Shown here in pieces: positions 25,639 to 35,486 of a stretch of DNA of 35,930 bases. The notes beneath the pieces are model-generated. The model made no database searches. It saw only the letters and a program-made list of their open reading frames with translations, and was not told the origin of the DNA. The first letter of the stretch is position 1; every line of letters begins with the position of its first letter. The position numbers were made by a program, and so were the translations under genes. The DNA is from an uncultured Pelagibacteraceae bacterium (GTDB lineage: Bacteria > Pseudomonadota > Alphaproteobacteria > Pelagibacterales > AG-422-B15), in contig CACIBF010000012.1 of the NCBI GenBank assembly GCA_902584815.1, forward strand, positions 1 through 35,930, written 5' to 3'.

Positions 25639-27006
25639 ATGACCCTTTTTCTTTATGATACATTTTCAAAATCTAAGAGAGAATTTAGGCCCATAGATCC
25701 AAAGAATATACGGATGTATGTTTGTGGACCTACAGTATATGATTATGCTCATGTAGGAAATGCAAGACCTGTTATAGTTTTTGACACGCTCTTTAGAATT
25801 ATGCGGCATTCATACGGCGTTGACCACGTTACATACGTTAGAAATATAACTGATATTGACGATAAGATAATAGAGGCAGCAAATTCAAATAAAGAAGATA
25901 TTTCCTCATTAACTTCACGAACAATACAATATTTTCATGAGGATGCGTCTTACATTGGGGCATTAGTTCCTACAATTGAGCCAAAGGCTACAGACCATAT
26001 CAAAGAAATGGTTGAAATGATTGAGACCTTGATAGTTAAGGGTTTTGCTTATGAAGTTGATGGAAACGTTTTATTTTCTTCATCAAAGTATGATCAATAT
26101 GGAAAATTATCTGGAAAAAATATTGATGAATTAATTGCTGGAGCAAGAGTAGATATTGAAGATTTTAAAAAAGAGGCATCTGACTTTATATTATGGAAGC
26201 CTTCAAAAGATAATGAACCTGGCTGGGAAAGTCCCTGGGGCAAAGGTAGGCCTGGTTGGCATATAGAATGTTCAGCTATGAGTAAAAAATATTTAGGGGA
26301 TACATTTGATATACATGGAGGGGGTCAAGATTTGATCTTTCCTCATCATGAAAATGAAATTGCTCAAAGTGAATGTTGCCATGAAAAAAAATTTGCAAAT
26401 TATTGGCTTCATAATGGCTTTTTGACTGTTGAAGGCAATAAAATGGCAAAATCTAACGGTAATTTCATTACTGTTAATGAACTCAAAGATAGATATCATG
26501 GTGAAGTTATTAGACTAGCGATGTTGATGACGCATTATCGGCAGCCGCTAAACTGGACTGAAAATAGTTTATTGGAGTCAAAGAAAATACTAAATAAATG
26601 GTTTTCATTTTTCTTAGATATTGAAATTTCTAAAGTTGATGAAGATTTCGTTGATGAAAGTATTTTGTCAGCTTTAAAAGATGATATAAATACTCCAAAG
26701 GCAATCAGTGAGCTTCACCAATTGTTCAAGAATTGTACAAAAGAAGATGTACTAAGTATCAAGAAATTTATAAATTCAGCCCGACTACTTGGTTTAATGT
26801 TATCTTCACCAAAGGAATGGATGGAGTGGAATGTTCGCGAAAATAATTTGGATGAGATTAAGATAAACGAATTAATTGAGAAAAGAAATTTATTAAGAGA
26901 TCAAGGAAATTATAGTGATGCCGATAAGATTAGAGATCAATTAGATGAACTAGAAATTATCCTTGAAGATAAAGATGGCAAAACAACGTGGAAACAAAAG
27001 AATTAA
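25639..27006 (+). CDS. cysS: Cysteine-tRNA ligase
   Basis: A class I synthetase that charges tRNA-Cys. The zinc-site cysteine and HIGH-type motif appear in YVCGPTVYDYAHVGNARP, the second zinc-binding part in WHIECSAMSKKYLG, and the rest in IHGGGQDLIFPHHENEIAQSE. The KMSKS-type motif is KMAKSNGNF. The C-terminal region with KRNLLRDQGNYSDADKIRDQL is the usual anticodon-binding helix pair. The 455 residues are full length. It sits two bases after gltX and abuts cimA directly, so the three are surely co-transcribed. Confidence 0.97.
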   Translation: MTLFLYDTFSKSKREFRPIDPKNIRMYVCGPTVYDYAHVGNARPVIVFDTLFRIMRHSYGVDHVTYVRNITDIDDKIIEAANSNKEDISSLTSRTIQYFHEDASYIGALVPTIEPKATDHIKEMVEMIETLIVKGFAYEVDGNVLFSSSKYDQYGKLSGKNIDELIAGARVDIEDFKKEASDFILWKPSKDNEPGWESPWGKGRPGWHIECSAMSKKYLGDTFDIHGGGQDLIFPHHENEIAQSECCHEKKFANYWLHNGFLTVEGNKMAKSNGNFITVNELKDRYHGEVIRLAMLMTHYRQPLNWTENSLLESKKILNKWFSFFLDIEISKVDEDFVDESILSALKDDINTPKAISELHQLFKNCTKEDVLSIKKFINSARLLGLMLSSPKEWMEWNVRENNLDEIKINELIEKRNLLRDQGNYSDADKIRDQLDELEIILEDKDGKTTWKQKN

Positions 27007-28605
27007 ATGAAAGAAAAAATATACATATTTGATACTACATTGAGGGATGGGGCGCAGACGCACGGTGTTGATTTTAATGTTGATGAAAAGAAACAACTAG
27101 CTCATAAATTAGATGAGATTGGCGTGGATTATATTGAGGGTGGCTGGCCTGGTGCAAATAGTACTGATACTCAGTTTTTTAATGAAGATTTAAAATTTAA
27201 GTCCTCAAAATTTACTGCCTTTGGAATGACAAAGCGATCAGGGCGTAGTGCTGAAAATGATCCTGGGTTAGCCGGTCTGATAAATACGAGTGCAGATTCT
27301 ATTTGTATTGTTGGTAAATCTTGGGACTTTCATGTTGATGTAGCTCTTGAAATATCGAATGAAGAAAACCTAGATAACATAAAGCAGTCAGTTGAATTTT
27401 TGGCATCACAAAGAAATGAAGTTCACTTTGATGCAGAGCATTTTTTTGACGGATTCAAGTCTAATCCAGACTATGCATTGTCGTGCCTAAAATCTGCTTA
27501 TGATGCTGGAGCAAGATGGATTGTTTTATGTGATACAAACGGTGGAACTCTCCCACACGAAATTGAAAATATAGTTAATAAAGTTAGGGATGTAATACCT
27601 TCTAATAATTTAGGTATTCATGCTCATAATGATACAGGTAACGCTGTTGCGAATACTTTATCTGCAATCCGATCAGGTGTTAGACAAATTCAGGGTACTA
27701 TAAACGGTCTTGGAGAAAGGTGTGGTAACGCAAATTTAATTTCAATTCTTCCAACTTTGATGCTTAAGGATGAGTATGCAGAGTTTTATGAAGTGAGTAT
27801 TGATAAATCCAAACTTGTTCATCTTACTGAATTATCTAGGTTGCTTGATGAAATTTTAAATAAGGCTCCTAATAGAACTGCGCCATATGTGGGTTCATCA
27901 GCTTTTGCTCATAAAGGTGGGCTGCATGTCTCAGCTGTCAATAAAGATCCGAAAACATATGAACATATTAATCCTGAGTTAATTGGAAATTCACGGCAGA
28001 TAATTATTTCTGAGCAGGCTGGTAAATCGAATATTATATCAAGACTTAAGTCTGCTGGTATTAAATTTAATGAAGATAACAAGACCGTTCAAAAGATATT
28101 AGATCGTGTAAAGGAAAGAGAGTTTAATGGCTATTCTTATGATGGCGCTGATGCTTCATTTGAACTTTTGGTAAAAAAAGTTCTTCTTGAAATACCTGAG
28201 TTTTTTTCTGTACAAAATTTTAGCGTAAAAGTTGAAAATTCTGGTAGTGAAGGCGAAACAATGTCTAATGCTGAAGTGAAATTAAAAATAGGTTCAGAAG
28301 AAATTATTGGGACTGGATCAGGAGTGGGACCAGTGAATGCTTTAGATAAGGCTTTAAGAAACAATTTTGAATCTAGTGGATATTCAGATGTTATTAAAGA
28401 TTTATCATTAATCGATTATAAAGTTAGAATTTTAAATACTGGAACAGATGCTATCACAAGAGTGTCGATTGAATGTGCCGATAAGAATCAAAAAAGTTGG
28501 TATACTATTGGGGTTTCAGAAAATATTATTGAGGCATCTTTTAGAGCATTATTAGATAGCTTTGAATATAAACTGATGAAAGAAAATACAGCTCCATTAA
28601 AGTAA
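27007..28605 (+). CDS. cimA: Citramalate synthase
   Basis: CimA condenses pyruvate with acetyl-CoA to (R)-citramalate, a threonine-independent route to 2-oxobutyrate and isoleucine. The HMGL-like catalytic domain opens with FDTTLRDGAQTHGVDF, has the HAHNDTGNAVAN metal site and GTINGLGERCGNANL, and continues with SAFAHKGGLHVSAV. The C-terminal part is the LeuA-type allosteric dimer domain with NAEVKLKIGSEE. THGV at the active loop and the total length of 532 favour citramalate synthase over isopropylmalate or homocitrate synthase. Its ATG follows the cysS stop with no gap. Confidence 0.93.
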   Translation: MKEKIYIFDTTLRDGAQTHGVDFNVDEKKQLAHKLDEIGVDYIEGGWPGANSTDTQFFNEDLKFKSSKFTAFGMTKRSGRSAENDPGLAGLINTSADSICIVGKSWDFHVDVALEISNEENLDNIKQSVEFLASQRNEVHFDAEHFFDGFKSNPDYALSCLKSAYDAGARWIVLCDTNGGTLPHEIENIVNKVRDVIPSNNLGIHAHNDTGNAVANTLSAIRSGVRQIQGTINGLGERCGNANLISILPTLMLKDEYAEFYEVSIDKSKLVHLTELSRLLDEILNKAPNRTAPYVGSSAFAHKGGLHVSAVNKDPKTYEHINPELIGNSRQIIISEQAGKSNIISRLKSAGIKFNEDNKTVQKILDRVKEREFNGYSYDGADASFELLVKKVLLEIPEFFSVQNFSVKVENSGSEGETMSNAEVKLKIGSEEIIGTGSGVGPVNALDKALRNNFESSGYSDVIKDLSLIDYKVRILNTGTDAITRVSIECADKNQKSWYTIGVSENIIEASFRALLDSFEYKLMKENTAPLK

Positions 28606-28608
28606 TTC

Positions 28609-29346
28609 ATGAGTCAGTCAAATATATCGATTATCCTCGTTGATACACAACTTCCTGAAAATGTTGGTCTTTCATCAAGAGCAATGTTTAATTTTGGTAT
28701 AGAGGATTTGAAAATAGTAAGTCCCAAATTAGAATGGCCTTCTGAAAAAGCACATGCAGTTGCAGTTGACTCACATAGTATTGTTGACAATGCTAAAGTT
28801 TATAAAGATTTAAAAGAAGCGTTATCTGATATTGATTACTCGGTTGCTTTTACAGCAAGGCGAAGAGACATGAACAAAGAAATAGTTTCTAATGAAAAAC
28901 TCATTGATGAAATAATTCTCAAACCAAAAAATCAGAAAATAGGTATTGTTTTTGGTGGCGAAGCATCTGGATTAACAAACGCTCATATTTCTCTTGTATC
29001 GAAATGCGTAACAATAAATACAGATGATAATTTTTCTTCTTTAAATTTATCTCACGCTGTGACAGTTTTTTGTTATTCTTTATTCAGGTCAATAAATAAA
29101 AATACTGATATATCTATAAATAATCTAGACAATGAAGTTAATAACAGTGAACTTTTAAATTTTTTTAGTCATTTAGAGCTAGAACTAGAAGAGAGAGGTT
29201 TTTTTGAACCAACAGAAAAAATGGATAAAATGAAGCAAAATATAAGAAATTTATTCCATAGGGCCAATTTAAGTGGTCGAGAAGTGCAGACTTTAAGGGG
29301 TATTATTACTGCTTTAACTAAGTATGAGAAAACGGGAAAAATATAG
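28609..29346 (+). CDS. trmJ: tRNA 2'-O-methyltransferase TrmJ (SPOUT family)
   Basis: A SpoU/SPOUT RNA methyltransferase of 245 residues. Motif 1 is LPENVGLSSRAMFNFG, motif 2 is IGIVFGGEASGL and motif 3 is SSLNLSHAVTVFCY, which form the knotted SAM site. The AVAVDSHSIVDNA region and the helical C-terminus ending in LRGIITALTKYE match TrmJ, which methylates the ribose at tRNA position 32. It lies three bases after cimA. A small GGGAAA/TTTCCC inverted repeat overlaps its stop codon, possibly ending the transcript before rpsD. Confidence 0.9.
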   Translation: MSQSNISIILVDTQLPENVGLSSRAMFNFGIEDLKIVSPKLEWPSEKAHAVAVDSHSIVDNAKVYKDLKEALSDIDYSVAFTARRRDMNKEIVSNEKLIDEIILKPKNQKIGIVFGGEASGLTNAHISLVSKCVTINTDDNFSSLNLSHAVTVFCYSLFRSINKNTDISINNLDNEVNNSELLNFFSHLELELEERGFFEPTEKMDKMKQNIRNLFHRANLSGREVQTLRGIITALTKYEKTGKI

Positions 29347-29353
29347 CTTTCCC
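29334..29353 (+). terminator. Possible weak terminator at the trmJ end
   Basis: GGGAAA (29334-29339) and TTTCCC (29348-29353) are perfect inverted arms with an eight-base loop that contains the trmJ stop codon. Only ATTT follows, so the U-tract is poor. It precedes a strong promoter-like sequence for rpsD by three bases, which fits a transcription boundary. Confidence 0.3.
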
Positions 29354-29355
29354 AT

Positions 29356-29383
29356 TTGACAATCATGCTAAAAACTCTATAAA
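29356..29383 (+). promoter_or_regulatory. Sigma-70-type promoter for rpsD
   Basis: An exact TTGACA (29356-29361) and TATAAA (29378-29383) are separated by 16 bases, giving a near-consensus housekeeping promoter. Transcription would begin near 29390, leaving a leader of only about eight bases before ATG 29398, close to leaderless. Confidence 0.65.
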
Positions 29384-29397
29384 TCCTCGAATTATCT

Positions 29398-30015
29398 ATG
29401 TCGAAACGTATAACACAAAAACACAAAATTGATCGAAGATTAAGCGTTAACCTTTGGGGTCGACCAAAAAGCCCATTCAATCTTAGAAAATATAGACCTG
29501 GTCAGCATGGTCAAAAGCATGCTGGAAAATTATCTGACTACGGGGTTCAACTTCATGCAAAACAAATGCTCAAGGGTTATTATGGAAATCTAAATGAAAG
29601 ACAGTTTCGTAATTGTTATCATGAAGCCTTAAGACAAAAAGGAGACTCTGGTGAAAATTTAATTGGTCTTTTAGAAAGACGATTGGATACAGTGGTATAT
29701 AGATCTAAGTTTGTTCAAACAGTTTTTGCAGCGAGACAATTTATTAATCATGGTCACGTTAAAGTAAATGGTAAAAGAGTTAATATAGCTAGCTACCTTT
29801 TAAATGAAGGTGATGTAGTTGAAGTAAAAGATAAATCTAAAGCTATGGCCGTTGTTATTGAAGCTCAAAAAAACCAAGAGAGAGATATCCCTGGATACAT
29901 AACGCTTGATGAAAAGAAACTAACTTCGACATTTATTCGAGTTCCACAATTTGCTGAAGTCCCTTATGCTGCTGAGATGCAACCCAATTTAGTAATCGAG
30001 TATTACTCAAGGTAA
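29398..30015 (+). CDS. rpsD: 30S ribosomal protein S4
   Basis: S4 is a primary binder of 16S rRNA in small-subunit assembly. The 205-residue protein begins [15 protein letters not shown], then has PGQHGQK, the KQMLKGYYG region, and the S4 RNA-binding domain with [12 protein letters not shown] and [19 protein letters not shown]; it ends VIEYYSR. As in many alphaproteobacteria it is outside the large ribosomal operon. It appears to have its own promoter just upstream. The DUF2817 gene follows after 12 bases. Confidence 0.98.
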   Translation: MSKRITQKHKIDRRLSVNLWGRPKSPFNLRKYRPGQHGQKHAGKLSDYGVQLHAKQMLKGYYGNLNERQFRNCYHEALRQKGDSGENLIGLLERRLDTVVYRSKFVQTVFAARQFINHGHVKVNGKRVNIASYLLNEGDVVEVKDKSKAMAVVIEAQKNQERDIPGYITLDEKKLTSTFIRVPQFAEVPYAAEMQPNLVIEYYSR

Positions 30016-30027
30016 TTACAGCAACCA

Positions 30028-31140
30028 ATGAGTCCATCGCATTGGTTTTCAAAAAATTATAATGAAGCTTCCTCTCGTTTTAGAGAGCAAATATCTAATC
30101 TAAAAATACTTGGTCATAATGTTGTACACGAACAATTAAATTTAGATCATTGTGGACCATTTTCTGAAGAACTTATTATTGATATTGCTATTGTTGGATC
30201 AATTCAATCTGAAAAAATGTTTTTATATACCTCTGGAATTCATGGAGTAGAGGGATTTGCAGGATCAGCAATACAGTTATCAGTTTTAGATCTTATCAGT
30301 AATGAAGCACCATTTGATACACATTGTATAATATTCATCCATATAATTAATCCATATGGTATGGCATGGCTTCGAAGAGTGAATGAAAATAATGTTGACC
30401 TCAACCGTAATTTTCTAAATGAAAAATCTGAGTTTCACGGTGAACCAGATGGTTATGAAAGGATTAATAATTTTTTAAATCCATCAAAAATTCCAAATAA
30501 ATATGATTTTTCTTTCTATTTCAAAGGGGCTCTTTATCTTATAAAATATGGATTTAGAAACCTAAAACAATGGATTGCTCAAGGCCAATACCAAAGATCT
30601 GACAGTATTCAATTTGGAGGAAAAGAGATGCAGAAAGGACCTGCATTAATAATGAATTGGTTAAAAAATAATATTACTCAAGTAAAAGAAGCAGTCGCAG
30701 TTGACCTTCATACGGGACTAGGACCTTCTGGATATGACACAATTTTAATTCCAGATTCAATCAGTAAACAAGACTACGATGTCTTGAGGAATATTTATCA
30801 AGATCATGTTGCTCCTTTAGATCCAGATAAAGGAATTGGTTATAAAATCAAAGGCGATCTCCACTCTGGAATAACAAATTATTTTTCAGATATAAAATGG
30901 ATATATGTAACACAGGAGTTTGGTACCTTTCCTCCAACAACAGTATTTAAAAATTTGAGAGCTGAAAATATGTGGACACAAAACAGCTCACTCAAAGGAG
31001 ATGAAGACTTACTAAAGCATTGGTCAAGAATGAAATTGATGCGCACTTTTAATCCTGATGATCAAATATGGCAGTCCAAAATTATTGACCGAGGGCTAAA
31101 AGTTTTTAATGATACGAGAGCGTATTTAATAAAATCTTAA
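30028..31140 (+). CDS. DUF2817 zinc carboxypeptidase-like protein
   Basis: A 370-residue protein of the M14-like DUF2817 family. Probable zinc ligands are His72 and Glu75 in SGIHGVEGFAGS and His228 in VDLHTGLG. Glu297 in VTQEFGT is the likely general base, and NPYGMAWLRRVNENNVDLNRNF (108-129) is the substrate-carboxylate region. There is no signal peptide, so it should act in the cytosol. The substrate is unknown; peptide or amide hydrolysis is expected. It may ride on the rpsD transcript. Its stop overlaps the convergent grxD gene by four bases. Confidence 0.88.
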   Translation: MSPSHWFSKNYNEASSRFREQISNLKILGHNVVHEQLNLDHCGPFSEELIIDIAIVGSIQSEKMFLYTSGIHGVEGFAGSAIQLSVLDLISNEAPFDTHCIIFIHIINPYGMAWLRRVNENNVDLNRNFLNEKSEFHGEPDGYERINNFLNPSKIPNKYDFSFYFKGALYLIKYGFRNLKQWIAQGQYQRSDSIQFGGKEMQKGPALIMNWLKNNITQVKEAVAVDLHTGLGPSGYDTILIPDSISKQDYDVLRNIYQDHVAPLDPDKGIGYKIKGDLHSGITNYFSDIKWIYVTQEFGTFPPTTVFKNLRAENMWTQNSSLKGDEDLLKHWSRMKLMRTFNPDDQIWQSKIIDRGLKVFNDTRAYLIKS

Positions 31141-31475
31141 TCTTTTTTCGTGTGAGCAATTTCTTTTTCAGTGAATAATTGAGACAATTCTCCAGTTTCA
31201 AACATTTCTTTTACAATGTCACAGCCTCCAATAAACTCACCTTTTACATATAGCTGAGGTATTGTTGGCCAATCACTAAATACTTTAATGCCTTCACGAA
31301 TTTCTTCATTTTGAAGTACGTCAACATCTTCAAATTTCACATCTAAATACGATAGTGCATTTACTACTGCATTTGAAAAGCCACATTGTGGCATCTCTTT
31401 GCTCCCTTTCATAAATAAAACAACATCATTGCTGTCTATTGTAGATTGAATACTTTCAGATACATGATCATTCAT
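31137..31475 (-). CDS. grxD: Monothiol glutaredoxin, Grx4/GrxD family (CGFS type)
   Basis: A 112-residue CGFS-type glutaredoxin that carries and transfers [2Fe-2S] clusters with glutathione. MPQCGFS places the active CGFS at residues 31-34; WPTIPQLYVKGEFIGGCDIV follows with the conserved cis-proline and glutathione-binding GGCD. It lies three bases after the bolA stop, and BolA and CGFS glutaredoxins form a known hetero-complex. Glutathione is needed for its function, which bears on the apparently truncated gshA at the window start. Confidence 0.95.
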   Translation of the reverse strand: MNDHVSESIQSTIDSNDVVLFMKGSKEMPQCGFSNAVVNALSYLDVKFEDVDVLQNEEIREGIKVFSDWPTIPQLYVKGEFIGGCDIVKEMFETGELSQLFTEKEIAHTKKD

Positions 31476-31478
31476 AAT

Positions 31479-31715
31479 TTAATCCTTTTTTACTGTAGTT
31501 TTAAGAGAGAGCGCGTGAAGAATACCTCCCATTCTTCCTTCTAAAGCATCATACACCATTTTATGTTGTTGAATTCTTGTTTTTCCATCAAATAAAGAAG
31601 AAGTAATATGAGCAGAAAAATGATTGTTATCTCCTGCAAGGTCAGTAATTGTTACCTCTGCATCTGGTATTGAAACCTTGATTAAACTTTCAATTTCTTT
31701 CTGTTCCATTGGCAT
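31479..31715 (-). CDS. BolA-family protein (IbaG-like)
   Basis: A small BolA-fold protein of 79 residues. It has IKVSIPDAEVTITDLAGDNNHFSAHI and ends GRMGGILHALSLKTT, with His in the NNHF and HAL positions as in cluster-binding BolA proteins. It partners the CGFS glutaredoxin just downstream. I chose ATG 31715 (MPMEQKEIE), which matches the usual start; an upstream in-frame ATG 31736 would add seven atypical residues and ATG 31709 would drop two. In many alphaproteobacteria bolA directly follows purL; here a DoxX-like and a PsiE-like gene lie between. Confidence 0.93.
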   Translation of the reverse strand: MPMEQKEIESLIKVSIPDAEVTITDLAGDNNHFSAHITSSLFDGKTRIQQHKMVYDALEGRMGGILHALSLKTTVKKD

Positions 31716-31797
31716 AATAGAAATACAATTAATCATTCTACAAAAGATTTCAACATTATAAGTTATAAAAATTAAGGTTTTATGGAATTAATCTGTA

Positions 31798-31825
31798 TTG
31801 CATAGAAAATTATCTCTTATAATAT
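31798..31825 (+). promoter_or_regulatory. Putative promoter for the PsiE-like gene
   Basis: TTGCAT (31798-31803) is followed after 16 bases by TAATAT (31820-31825); an overlapping perfect TATAAT lies at 31818-31823 but at only 14 bases. A start near 31830-31833 would make a message beginning at or just before GTG 31833. Confidence 0.4.
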
Positions 31826-31832
31826 AAGGGCA

Positions 31833-32207
31833 GTGATTCAAAATATTAAATATCTTGAAAAAGCAATGGTTGTAGCAATTCTTATAGCAACTGTTTTTTC
31901 AATTGGTAAAGAATTCCAAGCTATGTATTTGGCAATGACAATTACTTTGGCGGATCTTTTACTTTTATTTATCTATCTTGAGGTTATTCAAATGGCTCGA
32001 GAATATTGGACCTTGGATCGCATTAGAATAAGTATTCCATTATTTATTGCAATTACTGCTCTTGCTCGTTTTATTATTTTGCAAGGTAAGTCTGGTGATC
32101 CAAGCTATCTTCTTTATGAAGGTGGAGCAATTTTGCTAATTGCAATATCCATCTTTGTTTTAAGATTGAGGAAACTAAAGATATTTTCTGACGGCTTAGA
32201 TGATTAA
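31833..32207 (+). CDS. PsiE-like (phosphate-starvation-inducible) membrane protein
   Basis: A 124-residue protein with four hydrophobic segments. The LEKAMVVAILIAT start, the LLLFIYLEVIQMAREY segment and ISIPLFIAITALARFII match the PsiE family, small membrane proteins linked to phosphate starvation but of unknown activity. Start choice is uncertain: GTG 31833 has AAGGG only two bases upstream and would be almost leaderless given the promoter, while ATG 31866 (MVVAIL) would trim 11 residues. It is the only plus-strand gene in this segment, divergent from bolA and convergent with the DoxX-like gene without a gap. Confidence 0.8.
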   Translation: MIQNIKYLEKAMVVAILIATVFSIGKEFQAMYLAMTITLADLLLLFIYLEVIQMAREYWTLDRIRISIPLFIAITALARFIILQGKSGDPSYLLYEGGAILLIAISIFVLRLRKLKIFSDGLDD

Positions 32208-32609
32208 TTAATTTTTGATACTATATTTACCAGGATGTGCTGCAGATAAAATTAGCAGGCCAGCAATGATCCCAGTATTTTTTATAAAATTTTGTAGTTC
32301 ATGTTCTTGTTGTAACCCAGCAGACATATCCCAAAAATCATGCATATAATAATTTATAATAATCGTTAATACTGCAAGAATAAATGCTGAAACTTTAGAG
32401 TGCCATCCTAAGATTATTGAAATTGAGCAAATAAACTGAATTGCTATAGTCAGAATAAGAGCAACGTTCGTCATGGGAACCTCATGATCAAGCATATAAT
32501 TAAATATAAACTCATAATTAAATATTTTTGCAATGGCTCCAGGTAGTAAGAAATATAAACCTATTATAATTCGACCAATAAGTAAGTTGATATCAGTGAT
32601 GTTACTCAC
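32208..32609 (-). CDS. DoxX-like membrane protein
   Basis: A small membrane protein of about 133 residues with four hydrophobic segments. The pattern [20 protein letters not shown], then a central [17 protein letters not shown], and a final [17 protein letters not shown] is that of DoxX/DoxD-like proteins, a family tied loosely to thiol or respiratory redox chemistry. I favour GTG 32609, which overlaps the purL stop as GTGAGTAA; TTG 32624 would add five residues. This overlap makes it translationally coupled to purL. It ends exactly against the convergent PsiE-like gene. Confidence 0.8.
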   Translation of the reverse strand: MSNITDINLLIGRIIIGLYFLLPGAIAKIFNYEFIFNYMLDHEVPMTNVALILTIAIQFICSISIILGWHSKVSAFILAVLTIIINYYMHDFWDMSAGLQQEHELQNFIKNTGIIAGLLILSAAHPGKYSIKN

Positions 32610-34809
32610 CCGTATATTTCTCAAAAAATTCTGAATTTTTTTCTACTAATTGAGCGATTGATACTTTATTTAAATGATTGATTTTTAAATCAGTTCCTCC
32701 TACAACACCAAGTTTTTCAATATAAATTGAGTAATCTTTTGCAAGAGCAATTACTTTTTCATAATTTTTCTCACTTACTTCGATTAAATAACGGCCTTGA
32801 TCTTCACCAAATAAATACGCATGAAGAAATTCTTTTTTTACTTCAATCTGTACTCCAAGGTTACCCGCCATACACATTTCAGACATTGCTATTAATAATC
32901 CACCTTCACCTATATCATGGACAGATACAGTTAAATGCCCTTCAATACAATCTAGAACAAACATTCCATTTTTCTTTTCAATTTTTAAGTTAATTTCTGG
33001 AACACAGCCTTCTTCTTTATTTTTTATGATTGATAAATATTGAGACATATTTAAATGTCCACTCGTTTCACCAATGACACAAATAATATTGCCTTCATTC
33101 TTCAAGCCAATTGTCATTGTCTTAGATAAATCTTTTATGAGCCCAACACCTCCAATGGCAGGTGTTGGATAAATCCCAACACCATTTGTTTCATTGTAAA
33201 GCGAAACATTTCCTGAAATTACAGGGTAATTTAAGTAGCTACATGACTCTGCCATTCCTCTTATGCACTCTACAAATTCTCCCATTATTTCTGGCTTTTC
33301 AGGATTTCCAAAGTTCATACAGTCCGTTACAGCAATAGGCAAAGCACCAGATGCAATGATATTTCTCCATGTTTCAACTATCGCATGCTTTCCACCTTCA
33401 AATGAATTGTGTTTACAATAGATAGGAGAACAATCAGTGCTAATTGCAATTCCTTTATTGGTTCCATGAACTCTCACAACTGCTGCATCAGATCCAGGCC
33501 TTACAATAGTATCCGCCATAACCATATGGTCATATTGTTCCCATATCCATTTACGGCTACATAAATTTGGATGACTAATCATTTCGATTAAATCAGGTAT
33601 AATTGTTTTTTGATCAAATTGATCTTGAATAATTTTAATTCTTTTTGATGGCTCTCTAATAACATAATCTCTTTGGTATTCAGGAGCATCCTCAACTAAA
33701 ATATTTATTGGAATACAAGCCTCTTCTTTACCATTCATATTTAGCACTAAATTTTTAGTATCTGTAACTTTTCCAATAACTTCAAACTCTAGATCCCATT
33801 TTCTAAATATATTTCGTGCTAGACTTTCTTTAGTTGGATCAATAACCATTAACATTCGTTCCTGACTTTCTGAAAGCATTAACTCATAGGCTGTCATATT
33901 TTGTGCTCGCATGGGAACTTTTGTTAAGTCAATTTCGAGTCCAACATTACCTTTTGAAGCCATCTCAATTGATGATGATGTTAATCCAGCAGCACCCATA
34001 TCTTGAATTGCAATAATTGCTTCTTGTTTCATTAGCTCAAGACATGCTTCCAATAGTAATTTTTCAGTAAATGGATCCCCAACTTGTACAGTTGGTTTTT
34101 TATCTTCAGAGTCATCGTCAAATTCAGCAGATGCCATTGTTGCTCCGTGGATTCCATCTCTTCCTGTTTTTGAGCCAACGTAAACAACCGGATTACCAAT
34201 CCCTGCTGCAGCTGAATAAAAAATTTTATCTTTTTTAGCGATTCCAACAGTCATAGCATTGACTAAAATATTCCCATTGTAAGAAGGGTGGAAATTAACT
34301 TCTCCACCAACAGTTGGAATACCAATACAATTTCCATAGCCTCCTATACCTTCAACGACTCCAGATAAAAGATGTTTTGTTTTAGGGTGATCTATCTCAC
34401 CAAATCTCAATGCATTTAAATTAGCTACAGGCCTTGCTCCCATTGTAAATACATCTCTCAGTATTCCACCGACACCAGTTGCAGCGCCTTGATAAGGTTC
34501 AATAAAAGAGGGGTGGTTATGACTTTCCATTTTAAATACTGCAACGTCTCCATCATCAATATCAATAACACCCGCATTTTCTCCAGGACCTTGAACTACT
34601 CTGTCACCTGAAGTTGGAAGTTTTTTTAGCCAATATTTTGAAGATTTATAAGAACAATGCTCATTCCACATTGCTGAGAAGATTCCTAGCTCAGTTAAAT
34701 TTGGTTCACGCCCAAGACCTTCTACAATGCTTTCAAATTCATCATGTTTCAGGCCATGATTTTCAACTAGTGACTGCTCGGTATTATATTTCCAATTAGA
34801 AATGCTCAT
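32602..34809 (-). CDS. purL: Phosphoribosylformylglycinamidine synthase subunit PurL
   Basis: The ATP-using large subunit of the three-part FGAM synthetase (PurS-PurQ-PurL), the fourth step of purine synthesis. Seen are the N-terminal [79 protein letters not shown], and [14 protein letters not shown]. At 735 residues it is the small PurL form, which needs separate PurS and PurQ, both encoded just upstream. Its ATG overlaps the purQ stop by one base (TAATG). Confidence 0.98.
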   Translation of the reverse strand: MSISNWKYNTEQSLVENHGLKHDEFESIVEGLGREPNLTELGIFSAMWNEHCSYKSSKYWLKKLPTSGDRVVQGPGENAGVIDIDDGDVAVFKMESHNHPSFIEPYQGAATGVGGILRDVFTMGARPVANLNALRFGEIDHPKTKHLLSGVVEGIGGYGNCIGIPTVGGEVNFHPSYNGNILVNAMTVGIAKKDKIFYSAAAGIGNPVVYVGSKTGRDGIHGATMASAEFDDDSEDKKPTVQVGDPFTEKLLLEACLELMKQEAIIAIQDMGAAGLTSSSIEMASKGNVGLEIDLTKVPMRAQNMTAYELMLSESQERMLMVIDPTKESLARNIFRKWDLEFEVIGKVTDTKNLVLNMNGKEEACIPINILVEDAPEYQRDYVIREPSKRIKIIQDQFDQKTIIPDLIEMISHPNLCSRKWIWEQYDHMVMADTIVRPGSDAAVVRVHGTNKGIAISTDCSPIYCKHNSFEGGKHAIVETWRNIIASGALPIAVTDCMNFGNPEKPEIMGEFVECIRGMAESCSYLNYPVISGNVSLYNETNGVGIYPTPAIGGVGLIKDLSKTMTIGLKNEGNIICVIGETSGHLNMSQYLSIIKNKEEGCVPEINLKIEKKNGMFVLDCIEGHLTVSVHDIGEGGLLIAMSEMCMAGNLGVQIEVKKEFLHAYLFGEDQGRYLIEVSEKNYEKVIALAKDYSIYIEKLGVVGGTDLKINHLNKVSIAQLVEKNSEFFEKYTGE

Positions 34810-35480
34810 TATGAAAGTATACTTTCAAAGATATACTTACCATCGTCACAGCCTAAGGCTGACTCAGCGGCTCTTTCAGGATGTGGCATCAATCCAAGTA
34901 CATTTTTTCTATCATTAAGTATTCCAGCGATATTTTCTAATGATCCATTTGGATTTGACTGAAAAGTAATCTCTCCTTCTTGGTTGCAATATTTAAAAGC
35001 AACTTGATCATTCCCGACAATTTTTTTCAGAGTTTCATCAGAGGCAAAGTAGTTTCCTTCATTATGAGCAATAGGCATTTTTGCAATATTCGTTTTTTTT
35101 GTAAATATCGATGTTTGATTTTCAGATTTTATATAGACGTCTCTACATATGAAGCTTAGAGAATTATTTCTAATTAATGCTCCATCAAGTAAAGACGTTT
35201 CTATTAGAATTTGAAAACCATTACATATACCAATGACTGGAACCCCTTCGTTTGCTTTTTTTACAACTTCATTAATAATTGGAGAAGTTGATGCAATTGC
35301 ACCACATCTTAAATAATCTCCATATGAGAATCCTCCAGGAACAATAATTAGGTCTGAATTGCTAAGAGAGGTCTCCTTGTGCCAAACCATTTGAGGTTCT
35401 GATCCAGAAATCTTTTTAATTGCTACGGCGACATCTCTGTCACAATTTGATCCTGGGAAAACAATTACTTTTGATTTCAT
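34809..35480 (-). CDS. purQ: Phosphoribosylformylglycinamidine synthase glutaminase subunit PurQ
   Basis: The class I glutamine amidotransferase that feeds ammonia to Pur[10 protein letters not shown] starts the fold, [17 protein letters not shown] lies at 48-64, the nucleophile Cys86 is in GICNGFQIL, and the His-Glu pair is in MPHPERAAE near the C-terminus. Length 223 is normal. It follows purS by six bases and overlaps purL by one. Confidence 0.98.
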   Translation of the reverse strand: MKSKVIVFPGSNCDRDVAVAIKKISGSEPQMVWHKETSLSNSDLIIVPGGFSYGDYLRCGAIASTSPIINEVVKKANEGVPVIGICNGFQILIETSLLDGALIRNNSLSFICRDVYIKSENQTSIFTKKTNIAKMPIAHNEGNYFASDETLKKIVGNDQVAFKYCNQEGEITFQSNPNGSLENIAGILNDRKNVLGLMPHPERAAESALGCDDGKYIFESILS

Positions 35481-35486
35481 CTATTG

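Noticed and set aside
32727-34799. Several plus- and minus-strand open frames inside purL
   Set aside because: PurL motifs cover the whole length in one frame; the others have no recognisable domain.
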